A stretch of 64,000 bases of DNA from Paenibacillus sp. 453mf (GTDB lineage: Bacteria; Bacillota; Bacilli; Paenibacillales; Paenibacillaceae), in contig NZ_FPAC01000002.1 in NCBI RefSeq assembly GCF_900116105.1, positions 310,001 to 374,000 of the forward strand, written 5' to 3'. Every line of letters starts with the position of its first letter. Position 1 is the first letter of the stretch. The notes under the pieces are model-generated. The model ran no database searches. It saw only the letters and a program-made list of their open reading frames with translations, and was not told the origin of the DNA. This document shows, piece after piece, positions 25,445 to 33,262 of this stretch. Both the position numbers and the translations under genes were made by a program.

Positions 25445-25729
25445 ATGCTCGCAGATGTGCAAAATTTATTCATTCGTATTCATATGCTTCATCTCGCTCA
25501 AACGGAGGATCTGACGGTTTCAGACGTCCTGACACGGCTGGAGGCGTTAGACTACCGAGTCGGTGAACGGGAAGTGAAACAGGAGCTGGAGAGACTGACG
25601 CAGGAGAACTTTCTGACTTCCCATAACGAACAATTCAGCATTACAGGTGCGGGAATTGATGAATTCAAGGAAATTCAGACGGTTCTGAACACCGTGTGCT
25701 CTGAAGTGGGAGAAACGAATAAAGTGTAG
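25445..25729 (+). CDS. Small winged-helix-like hypothetical protein
   Basis: A 94-residue acidic protein. The predicted pattern is helix-helix-helix then a beta hairpin (RIHMLHLAQTEDLTVSDVLTRLEALDYRV, split by a turn; ENFLTSHNEQFSITGAG as a wing), which resembles a PadR- or MarR-like winged helix without an obvious effector domain. Start has AAAGGGG 9 bases upstream. Stands alone; ends before a long palindromic terminator. Function unknown; a DNA-binding role is inference only. Confidence 0.6.
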   Translation: MLADVQNLFIRIHMLHLAQTEDLTVSDVLTRLEALDYRVGEREVKQELERLTQENFLTSHNEQFSITGAGIDEFKEIQTVLNTVCSEVGETNKV

Positions 25730-25764
25730 TTTACTCCGGTGGCTTATTCATTTGGGTCATCAGC

Positions 25765-25856
25765 AAAAAAAGTCCGTCACCTCTAAAATGATGCTCCCTC
25801 GCTGTCATTACTGACACGCTTGCAGGAAGTTCACTTCAGGGGTATCGGACTTTTTT
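25765..25856. terminator. Long 92-base palindromic bidirectional terminator
   Basis: AAAAAAAGTCCG (25765-25776) pairs with CGGACTTTTTT (25846-25856); inside, CACCTCTAAAATGA pairs imperfectly with TCACTTCAGGGGTA, and TGTCA with TGACA at the tip. A- and T-runs at both ends fit termination of two convergent genes. The stem is much longer than the other terminators in the window. Confidence 0.7.
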
Positions 25857-25876
25857 CGTTTACATCATCATCTTCT

Positions 25877-26869
25877 TCATCCCCATTGGGTCCGCAGCGG
25901 CTGTTCCACCGAAGCAGAGGAGGATTGAAGAGAGGATGAAGGATATAGCTGAATATGCTCACGCTCTAGTACTTCGTCAATAAACTCAGCAACCTGTGTA
26001 CGATATAATTGCGGGTTGACCATATAAGCGTTGGCATGGACAGCACCTTCGATCATGAGCAGCCTTTTGAACCCTTTTTTAACTGTATATAAATCCTCGC
26101 TCATCTTCGTAGGTACGAAGCGATCCTCTGTACCGTGAATAAACAGGGTGGGAATGTCGCTGATTTGTACAGCCTTCGTCGGAGATACCTGCTCGAAACG
26201 GAAGCCTGCTTTTTTCATAACACGCCGGCTAACCAAATAGTAGAAGCAGGATACAGGATAGAGACGAACTCTTCTCAGCTGATATTTCATCAGCTCGGTC
26301 AGATCGGAATAGGGGCAGTCCGCAACAATGAACCTGACATTAGAAGCAGCCATTGCGCTGTATTCCAGTACAGTGCCTCCGCCAAAGGATTGACCGTGCA
26401 GACCAATAACACAGTTCTCGCCAGCACGTTGATTTACAAATTCCACCCAGTCTTCAATATCGTATTTTTCCTTATAGCCGAACGTCGTGTAGATTCCCTC
26501 GCTCTTGCCATGTCTGCGCTGATCTACAAGCAGGAGATTAAAGCCGGACTCCTGAAACATTTGGATATACTGGGTTGAAATAAAGTGCGAGGCCGTATAG
26601 CCGTGAACGATAATCATCCAGCGCTTGGAGGAGGGATTCGGCTCGATCATTACCCCATGTAGCTTAAGTCCATCTAGGCTTCGTATCCATACATCCTCCT
26701 TCTGAAGCTTCTTGAAATCGGAGCGATGATACACACCGGCTTTTTCAAGGAGTGAAAATAGATAATCTTCGCTGCGTACTTTCATCCGTATCATCTGTCT
26801 GAATCCAAACGAAACGATGCCTTCAATGAGGAAATAGACCGAGAGGAGCAAAAAAGCGATTTGATACAT
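25877..26869 (-). CDS. Alpha/beta hydrolase with N-terminal membrane anchor
   Basis: A 330-residue hydrolase. Residues 1-25 form a hydrophobic anchor (MYQIAFLLLSVYFLIEGIV). The fold then shows the oxyanion-region HGYTASH near residue 90, the nucleophile elbow GLHGQSFGGG with Ser near 162, the acid in HGTEDRFVP near 248, and the His in GAVHANAY near 276. It resembles YqkD/BEM46-like serine hydrolases. The ATG at 26869 follows GAAAGGAGGG, which is why the longer frame to 26944 is not used. Substrate unknown. Confidence 0.82.
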   Translation of the reverse strand: MYQIAFLLLSVYFLIEGIVSFGFRQMIRMKVRSEDYLFSLLEKAGVYHRSDFKKLQKEDVWIRSLDGLKLHGVMIEPNPSSKRWMIIVHGYTASHFISTQYIQMFQESGFNLLLVDQRRHGKSEGIYTTFGYKEKYDIEDWVEFVNQRAGENCVIGLHGQSFGGGTVLEYSAMAASNVRFIVADCPYSDLTELMKYQLRRVRLYPVSCFYYLVSRRVMKKAGFRFEQVSPTKAVQISDIPTLFIHGTEDRFVPTKMSEDLYTVKKGFKRLLMIEGAVHANAYMVNPQLYRTQVAEFIDEVLEREHIQLYPSSSLQSSSASVEQPLRTQWG

Positions 26870-27055
26870 ATGTGAGAAGACCCTCCTTTCAACATCGGCA
26901 ATAGTATTTGTTAAAATGACAGTGGTCATTCGTGTCCACTTCAATTCAGTTACCTATTATTAAACGCTTGCCACCATTTCAATCCTGTGATTAGATAAAC
27001 TACAATTGGAGATATCCATTCCAGTACATTAGTACATTAGCTGAAGGAGTATGAA

Positions 27056-27622
27056 GTGATGTATGTATGCGGCGGTTACATTCCTGAGCTGAAGACGGAG
27101 CGTTTGCTGCTACGCAAGCTTACGCGAACAGATAGCAAAGAGATCTACACCATTTGGTCCGATCCTAAGGTTACAACCTATATGAACATCGCAGCGATGC
27201 ACAGCGTTCAGGAAGCAGAGGATATGATTGATTTACTGGATCAGGCATCCAAGACGGAGGATGGCTTCCGTTGGGCCATTATCCTCAGAGAGAGCGGTGC
27301 TGTAATCGGCAGCTGCGGATATAATTATTGGCAGCTTCAAGGTGCATTTCGTGGCGAGATTGGCTATGAGCTGGCTTCCTCCCATTGGCGCAAGGGTTAT
27401 ATGACAGAGGCGCTCCAAGCTGTACTGCAATATGGATTTGAGACGATGGGACTCAATCGGATTGAAGCGCTGGTTGATCCAAGAAATACAGCTTCACAGC
27501 AGCTGCTTCATGCTCTGTCATTTCAGTGTGAAGGCCTGCTTAGGCAGCTGCACTATACATCGACTGGATATAAGGATATGCAAATGCACTCCATTTTGTT
27601 TGAGGAATGGAAATATAGATAG
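27056..27622 (+). CDS. GNAT acetyltransferase, RimJ/RimL type
   Basis: A 188-residue N-acetyltransferase. It opens with PELKTERLLLRKLTRTDSKE, the standard RimJ/RimL beginning, and has the acetyl-CoA loop GEIGYELASSHWRKGYMTEAL around residue 102 and GLNRIEALVDPRNTASQQLL near 130. The family acetylates ribosomal protein N-termini or small amines; the target here is unknown. GTG 27056 or ATG 27059 are both possible starts after AAGGAG (27044-27049). The ECF importer genes begin 32 bases downstream. Confidence 0.85.
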   Translation: MMYVCGGYIPELKTERLLLRKLTRTDSKEIYTIWSDPKVTTYMNIAAMHSVQEAEDMIDLLDQASKTEDGFRWAIILRESGAVIGSCGYNYWQLQGAFRGEIGYELASSHWRKGYMTEALQAVLQYGFETMGLNRIEALVDPRNTASQQLLHALSFQCEGLLRQLHYTSTGYKDMQMHSILFEEWKYR

Positions 27623-27654
27623 AAATCTGAAAAATGAAGGAGGAATTTGGAGTC

Positions 27655-28422
27655 ATGCTGCTTCAATATCGGAGGGGGACCTCTCTGCTGCATCAGATCA
27701 GCCCTATGAGCAAATTGGTGATGCTTGCGGCGTGGACCGTGGCCGTTCTGAACTCGGAGCATTTGCTGGTGCAAGGACTGATGTTCCTGATACTGCTGGC
27801 TGTAGGTAGATTAGGAGCAGGGCTGCCCTTCTCTCAGCTGAGGAAAGCGGTCTTCTTCGTGCTTAGCTTTGGTCTCCCGTATTTTGTCTTAACCACACTC
27901 GCGGTGCCTGGGAAGGAAACGTTATGGGAGCTGGGTCCAATTCATATAGCAGAGGACAGCATGTTGCTGGCAGGTGCACTTTCCTTGCGTATGTTTAATT
28001 TGTTTCTCTCATCTCTGCTGTTTATTACAACAACCGATCCGCGTGATTTTGTTCATTCGCTGACGCTGCGATTGAAGGTTCCATACCGGTTTGCGTTTGG
28101 CGTCTCGATTGCCCTCACGTTTCTGCCTTTACTGGAAGAGGAGGGAAGAGTTATTGCTCAGGCGCACAAGGTGAGAGGAAGCGAAGCGAGAGCAGGAATC
28201 AGCAACAAGCTTCGTTATTATCGGAATTATGGTGTATCTATTCTGGTGAACTGTATACGGCGAGTGCAGCAAACGGCCGGAGCCATGGAGGCAAAAGGGT
28301 TTGGAGCCTATCCGGAGCGTACGTATTTAAGGGTTCGCGTGTTCTCGCGTTATGGTCCGTGGATGGCGGGTGGCAGTGTACTTCTGCTGGTACTGATTGG
28401 CGTGATGGGGGAAGTGAAGTGA
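27655..28422 (+). CDS. ykoC: ECF transporter T component, YkoC/EcfT-like
   Basis: A 255-residue membrane scaffold of an energy-coupling-factor vitamin importer. It has about five to six membrane segments and the two short coupling helices that contact the ATPases, visible as HKVRGSEARAG near residue 172 and AMEAKGFGAYP near 214 (A-R-G type motifs). The ATG at 27655 is used because AAGGAGGAA precedes it; an ATG at 27634 lies upstream of that ribosome site. Together with the next two genes it matches the B. subtilis ykoEDC set (hydroxymethylpyrimidine/thiamine precursor uptake), but in the order T-S-A. Confidence 0.85.
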   Translation: MLLQYRRGTSLLHQISPMSKLVMLAAWTVAVLNSEHLLVQGLMFLILLAVGRLGAGLPFSQLRKAVFFVLSFGLPYFVLTTLAVPGKETLWELGPIHIAEDSMLLAGALSLRMFNLFLSSLLFITTTDPRDFVHSLTLRLKVPYRFAFGVSIALTFLPLLEEEGRVIAQAHKVRGSEARAGISNKLRYYRNYGVSILVNCIRRVQQTAGAMEAKGFGAYPERTYLRVRVFSRYGPWMAGGSVLLLVLIGVMGEVK

Positions 28423-28535
28423 GTGCATTGCATCATCTTTTTAAAAGCGTGGAAATGAGTTCAAGTTAATCGAGATATGGGTATGGGGATGTCAATTTAA
28501 GTGTGATATAGACGGGGAGCGGGTTATTCCGGTCT

Positions 28536-28594
28536 TATTGTTAACCTTCAATAACAATATTTATGTTGACAATTAAACTGCATGTCTATAAATT
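28536..28594 (+). promoter_or_regulatory. Operator-like dyad and promoter ahead of ykoE
   Basis: A perfect dyad TATTGTTA-N8-TAACAATA (28536-28559) sits seven bases before a perfect -35 TTGACA (28566-28571), with TATAAA (28587-28592, 15-base spacing) or TAAATT (17-base spacing) as -10. The placement upstream of the -35 suggests an activator. No TPP riboswitch motif (CTGAGA, CTGATCTGGAT) is found in this 271-base gap. Confidence 0.5.
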
Positions 28595-28693
28595 AATTAC
28601 AGTAGAAGCATGCTCAGGATCAGTTCAACGGAGTGTTGCTCATCAGTATGAGTATATCGTCATATCACATCTGAACAGAATGGAGAGAGGATC

Positions 28694-29296
28694 GTGTCTA
28701 AAAAAGAATTTCGAATTAAACGACATTTTGCAGCGTTTACTACCCTGGACATTGTACTTATGGCTATGCTGGCGACAGCAAATGGGGCAATGACCTTCTA
28801 TATGTCCGTCGTGAACAAAATGCTGAACAATCTCGGAGGTCCCATTGCAACATCAACGATTGTCGGACTATATATGATCTATGGATTACTTGCCTATTAT
28901 ATTATTCGCAAGCCGGGGACGGCAGTCATTACATACAGTATAGGAGCACTAGTGCAGAGCTTTATAGGCTCCGCCTACGGTCTGGCTTCCATCATCGTCG
29001 CTGCACTATGCTATATGGTTGTCCTGGAGGGACTATGCTGGATAACCCGGTATAAGAAATGGAATCTGACATTCATGCTGACTGCAGGTGCGGCGCTAGT
29101 ACCGTTATGGTTTGTCTTTGCAGCGCAAATGTTCGGATATACCGCATGGGGCTGGCCGGTATTAATCAGTGCCTTCGTTACCCGTGTTATCAGCGGGGCC
29201 GTGCTGTGCGGGTGGCTGACGAAAGTGCTTGGGGATGGATTGATTCGCACGGGTCTCTTAAAGAGGTATCAACCATCTGAACCGTTAGAAGTGTAA
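28694..29296 (+). CDS. ykoE: ECF transporter S component, YkoE family
   Basis: A 200-residue substrate-binding membrane subunit with about six helices. Residues 10-35 (FAAFTTLDIVLMAMLATANGA) match the YkoE family N-terminus, and GLYMIYGLLAYYIIRKPGTAV near 58 and GSAYGLASIIVAALCY near 95 are typical of it. YkoE binds thiamine pyrimidine-type compounds, so thiamine or its precursor is the likely cargo; this is by family, not by a visible riboswitch. GTG start preceded by GGAGAGAGGAT. It has its own promoter and a possible operator, so it may be controlled apart from the T component. Confidence 0.82.
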   Translation: MSKKEFRIKRHFAAFTTLDIVLMAMLATANGAMTFYMSVVNKMLNNLGGPIATSTIVGLYMIYGLLAYYIIRKPGTAVITYSIGALVQSFIGSAYGLASIIVAALCYMVVLEGLCWITRYKKWNLTFMLTAGAALVPLWFVFAAQMFGYTAWGWPVLISAFVTRVISGAVLCGWLTKVLGDGLIRTGLLKRYQPSEPLEV

Positions 29297-29306
29297 GGGA
29301 GCGGAA

Positions 29307-30803
29307 ATGATGGATGATATACGCATTAATCATACGATTCATAAGCCCATAATTGAATTCATAAATGTCAGCTATCAATACGAAGGAGAGGCCAGCCCGG
29401 TGCTGCACGGCCTCTCTTTTTCCATTCTCCAAGGGGAGTGGGTTGCCCTGATTGGAGGCAGCGGAAGCGGTAAATCTACGGTGTGTCAGCTGCTTAATGG
29501 GTATTTGCCTCGATCAGGTGGGGGGAAACGCTCGGGAGAGGTCGGGGTTAGTGGGATGGACCCGGCAGTCGCTTCTATTGCCGATATTGCGGCGGTCTGC
29601 GGCTTGGTCTTTCAGGACCCGGATGCACAGCTCGTTCAGGGCATTGTCGAAGACGAGGTTGCCTTTGGCCCGGAGAATTTATGCCTGGCTCCTTCGATGC
29701 TGGAACAGCGGGTGAATGAAGCGCTCCGCGCCGTGTCCCTTGAGGAGAAGCGGTTCGATGAAGTGTCCAAGCTGTCCGGCGGGCAGAAGCAGCGTACAGC
29801 GATCAGCAGCATTCTGGCGCTGGCACCGGAGGTGATCGTCTTCGACGATGCGGCGGCAAGCCTCGACCCGCCGGCGCAGCAGAGACTCGTGCAGCTGTGC
29901 CGTGCGCTGCACGAGCAGGGCCGGACGCTCATCACCGCGTCCGGCCGGTTTGACGATCACGCGCTGCAGGCAACGCGCGTGATCGTGCTGGATGGCGGTG
30001 CCGTGCGCTTCGACGGCACGCCGCAAGAGCTGCTCCGCGATCACACCGCGGAGCTTACGGCCTTGGGCCTGCTGCCGCCGCCCGCAAGCGATGCTGCGGG
30101 GCGGGAGGCGCGGGCCCAAGGCCAGCCCCCGCTGCTTGAGGCACGGTGGCTCTCGTTCACCTATCCTGCTGGCCGAAGGGCGCTGCAGGAGGTGAACTGT
30201 ATGCTGTCAGCAGGTCAGTGGACCCTGCTGACCGGCGAGAACGGCTCAGGCAAGACGACCCTGAGCCGCCTCATGATGGGCTTGCTTCCGGTGCCGAAGC
30301 GGAGCCTGTATTTTCAAGGCAGGGATATAGCTGCTCTCAAGGTTCATCAGCTGTCCAGAGAGATGGGATATGTATTTCAGCAGCCTGAGCATCAATTCGT
30401 CGCGAGTACCGTGTGGGAGGAATGCATCTACGGAATTCGGGGAGCCCTCTCGTTGAAGAAGGATGACAAGATTCCAGAAGCTCACGCTGCAGCAGCGACG
30501 TCTCTGCTTAAGGAAACCGGATTGGCTCACAAAAAGGACGCTTCTCCTTACTTGCTCAGCGGCGGCGAGAAGAAGCTGCTCAGCGTAATCGCCCAGTTGG
30601 TGGTCCCGAAGCAGCTCTACATCTTCGATGAGCCGACAGCAGGTCTTGATTACATCGGCATTCAGGCTCTTATACATCTGTGCAGACATAAGTTGAATGA
30701 CGGTGCAGCTGTCCTGATGGTTACACATGATGTCGAGCTATTAGCCGCTTATGCCGATCAAATATGGCAGCTTGCAGACGGTCGTCTGGAAGTGCAGAGG
30801 TAA
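29307..30803 (+). CDS. ykoD: Fused double ATPase of the ECF importer, YkoD-like, with degenerate first domain
   Basis: A 498-residue protein with two ABC ATPase domains in tandem. Domain 1 (about 15-250) has Walker A GGSGSGKST and an intact signature KLSGGQKQR, but Walker B reads VIVFDDAAASLD, so the catalytic Glu is Asp181 (codon 29847-29849), and the H-loop reads ITASG with Ala211 in place of His (codon 29937-29939). Domain 2 (about 275-498) is canonical: GENGSGKTT, LSGGEKKLL, IFDEPTAGLD and VTHDVEL. By the head-to-tail rule, one composite ATP site should be active and one degenerate. The GC content in 29821-30180 is about 71 percent by hand count, well above the flanks. It starts 11 bases after ykoE. 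Confidence 0.87.
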   Translation: MMDDIRINHTIHKPIIEFINVSYQYEGEASPVLHGLSFSILQGEWVALIGGSGSGKSTVCQLLNGYLPRSGGGKRSGEVGVSGMDPAVASIADIAAVCGLVFQDPDAQLVQGIVEDEVAFGPENLCLAPSMLEQRVNEALRAVSLEEKRFDEVSKLSGGQKQRTAISSILALAPEVIVFDDAAASLDPPAQQRLVQLCRALHEQGRTLITASGRFDDHALQATRVIVLDGGAVRFDGTPQELLRDHTAELTALGLLPPPASDAAGREARAQGQPPLLEARWLSFTYPAGRRALQEVNCMLSAGQWTLLTGENGSGKTTLSRLMMGLLPVPKRSLYFQGRDIAALKVHQLSREMGYVFQQPEHQFVASTVWEECIYGIRGALSLKKDDKIPEAHAAAATSLLKETGLAHKKDASPYLLSGGEKKLLSVIAQLVVPKQLYIFDEPTAGLDYIGIQALIHLCRHKLNDGAAVLMVTHDVELLAAYADQIWQLADGRLEVQR

Positions 30804-30905
30804 GTATCACCTCTTCTCGAAACTTTACTTCATTATTTCATGGCAAGTAAGCTCATGTTATGATGGAATAAGCGATGTAAATTATAGAGAGAAGGTACAA
30901 AGATT

Positions 30906-32453
30906 TTGAATATAAGGACGAGTATTCCGAATCGGGGCTTTATTCTGGCGGGTGTGCTGCTCGCTACGTTCTTGTCCGCGATTGAAGGAACGGTGATCGG
31001 TCCGGCAGGTCCAACCATCGTCAGTGATCTGGGTGATGTATCGCTTCTTAGTTGGATCTTCACCTCGTATCTGCTGACGATGGCGGTCAGTACGCCGATT
31101 TTTGGGAAGATCAGTGATCTGTTCGGGCGTAAGCCCGTCTTTTTAATTGGAGTAGGACTATTTTTGATCGGAAGCCTGCTCTGCTGTTACGCAGAGAATA
31201 TGCAGAGCTTGATTCTGTTTAGGGCGATTCAAGGGATTGGCGCAGGTGCTGTCGTCCCGGTTACATTTACGATTATCGGGGATATATACAGTATTGAGGA
31301 GCGCGGCAAGGTTCAGGGCATGATCAGCTCTGTCTGGGGTATCTCGTCACTCTTGGGACCGCTGATTGGCGGATATTTTGTAGATTACCTGGGCTGGCCG
31401 TGGATATTCGGCTTCAATATTCCGTTTGGTCTGCTGGCGTTGTGGTTTGTGGGTACATATTTGAAGGAAGATATTGTGAAGCAAAAAGTGCACATTGACT
31501 ACTTGGGAGCTATTACTTTTACAGTGGGCATTACTTCCCTGCTCATTGCATTGTCCCTTGGAGGACATTCCTATCCTTGGGGATCACCCTTTATCGTGAC
31601 ACTGTTTCTGGCTGCGGTGGTGTTTCTGGCTGCTTTTTTAATCGTGGAAAGGAAGGCAAAAGAGCCGATTGTGCCGCTGGAGCTATTTAAAATACGGAAT
31701 GTTACACTGTCCAACATTGCGGGCCTGCTGACAAGCGCACTGATGATCGGTCTAACGAGTTATCTTCCATTATGGATACAAGGGGTGCAGGGCGGAAACG
31801 CCACGACATCAGGATTGGCGCTTGCACCGATGTCTATCGGGTGGCTGATTGGCGGTATATTTGCAGGAAGGCTGCTGATGCGACTTGGATCACGCTATAC
31901 ATCGCTGATCGGGTTGACCGGAATTGTTGCCGGCTCGTCCGGGCTGATCTTCCTCAGCGGGGATTCGCCGAGCTGGCTGCTGCTCTTCTATATGTTCGTT
32001 TATGGATTGGGCTTCGGCTTCTCCTTCACTGTATTTACGATTATTGCCCAATCCTCTGTCGGGTACCGGCAGAGAGGAGCGTCGACCGCACTCAATACAT
32101 TTATGCGTACACTAGGACAAACAATTGGGGCAGCGGCATTTGGAACATGGCTGAACTCGCGAATCTCAGCACATACGGAAGCGATGGATTTATCAGAGCA
32201 GGGCGTAACACAGAAGGATATCAATACCATTCTGGCTCCGCACGGAACGCTTGAGCTGCCAGAGAGGATTCAGGCATTACTTCAGCATGTACTCGAACTG
32301 AGCCTGCATTCTTTGTTCCTCATCATGTTTATCATTGGAATTTGTGGATTTATAGTGACAGCGGGACTGCGTAAGCAGCCCCCGTCAACGGTCGAGTCAG
32401 GAGTGGCTGGACAGGTGCAGATTGCAGGCAAGCGGGATGAAGAGCATTCATGA
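30906..32453 (+). CDS. DHA2-family (14-TM) drug/proton antiporter
   Basis: A 515-residue major facilitator of the EmrB/QacA type. The N-terminal helix carries LSAIEGTVIGPAGPTI, the motif C-like position of drug exporters (usually LD.T.VNVALP), motif A is GKISDLFGRKPVF near residue 68, and GIGAGAVVPVTFTIIGD near 107. Fourteen hydrophobic segments are visible. It likely exports a toxic organic compound; the substrate is unknown. A TTG start is preceded by AGAGAAGGT. It lies 102 bases after the ECF ATPase without a clear terminator between, but a functional link is doubtful. Confidence 0.85.
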   Translation: MNIRTSIPNRGFILAGVLLATFLSAIEGTVIGPAGPTIVSDLGDVSLLSWIFTSYLLTMAVSTPIFGKISDLFGRKPVFLIGVGLFLIGSLLCCYAENMQSLILFRAIQGIGAGAVVPVTFTIIGDIYSIEERGKVQGMISSVWGISSLLGPLIGGYFVDYLGWPWIFGFNIPFGLLALWFVGTYLKEDIVKQKVHIDYLGAITFTVGITSLLIALSLGGHSYPWGSPFIVTLFLAAVVFLAAFLIVERKAKEPIVPLELFKIRNVTLSNIAGLLTSALMIGLTSYLPLWIQGVQGGNATTSGLALAPMSIGWLIGGIFAGRLLMRLGSRYTSLIGLTGIVAGSSGLIFLSGDSPSWLLLFYMFVYGLGFGFSFTVFTIIAQSSVGYRQRGASTALNTFMRTLGQTIGAAAFGTWLNSRISAHTEAMDLSEQGVTQKDINTILAPHGTLELPERIQALLQHVLELSLHSLFLIMFIIGICGFIVTAGLRKQPPSTVESGVAGQVQIAGKRDEEHS

Positions 32454-32640
32454 TAAGAAGATCATGTATTTTGTTCTTATTCAATTCGTGAAGATGAACT
32501 GCTATATATATCAGTCTTTATATGGGTATTTTTAAATGGATTGTTTACTATAATTTACTGCTCCTTGTGGAATATTAACCTATGCGTGATGGGCACAGTT
32601 AACAGTAGCTTAAAAAATAGATGGAAAGGGTGAAGCACAG

Positions 32641-33108
32641 GTGAATGATGCGGCATTTCTCGTTCAATTTGAGAATGAGCAGAAGGCCCGCGGGGCATTT
32701 GATATGCTCGTGGAGCTAGGTTATAAGCCGAATATGATCGGCGGAGGCATGATGGATGTCAACATTGAGCGTCAGGATGTAACCTCAGCACTTGAAATTA
32801 TAGAAGCCTATGGCGGAGAGGTTCAGGATGACAGCAATCAGCAGGTGCACGAGGCCTTGACTCCAGAGATGAATCAGATGAGCGATACGGAGTTTGCCTA
32901 TACGCCGATTCCTGCGCATACGGTGAATGAGGATTTGGACGAATCCTATATGGCGGGCTACTCGGACTCGCCTTATGGAATGGAGTCATCGGGCTACGAC
33001 TTAGAATCTCAGGATGATGGCGCAGAGCTTGCGGAAGAGCATAACAGAACCGAGGACACCGAATTCGGCGGTTCGTTTGGCGGATTCTCCGGAAGCGTGA
33101 AGGCGTAA
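32641..33108 (+). CDS. Acidic hypothetical protein with ferredoxin-like N-domain
   Basis: A 155-residue very acidic protein I cannot assign. Residues 1-65 look like a beta-alpha-beta-beta-alpha-beta unit (AAFLVQFENEQKARGAFDML, GYKPNMIGGGMMDVNI, VTSALEIIEAYGGEV), similar in pattern to PII/ACT-like or DUF3343-like folds. The rest is low-complexity, rich in Asp, Glu, Ser and Gly (EDTEFGGSFGGFSGS at the end) and probably disordered. GTG start with GAAAGGG 10 bases upstream. Terminator shared with the convergent flavoprotein gene. Looks real by codon pattern; role unknown. Confidence 0.65.
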   Translation: MNDAAFLVQFENEQKARGAFDMLVELGYKPNMIGGGMMDVNIERQDVTSALEIIEAYGGEVQDDSNQQVHEALTPEMNQMSDTEFAYTPIPAHTVNEDLDESYMAGYSDSPYGMESSGYDLESQDDGAELAEEHNRTEDTEFGGSFGGFSGSVKA

Positions 33109-33174
33109 TTTTAACCTTGTTACATGCTTAAATTACGCATAGGTTCCATTACATGAAAATAGGACCTGCACACC

Positions 33175-33232
33175 AAAAAAGCGACCCCCATTATTCGTAT
33201 CTGAAGATGCGGATTAATGGGGGTCGCTTTTT
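33175..33232. terminator. Bidirectional terminator
   Basis: AAAAAAGCGACCCCCATTA (33175-33193) pairs with TAATGGGGGTCGCTTTTT (33215-33232); the loop contributes ATC/GAT pairs. A- and T-runs serve both convergent genes. Confidence 0.92.
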
Positions 33233-33262
33233 ATCGCTTATCTAAAGTGTTACTTTACGACC

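Noticed and set aside
29679..30119. Long antisense frame opposite the ECF ATPase
   Set aside because: It is a by-product of the high GC content there; motifs on the plus strand are unmistakable.
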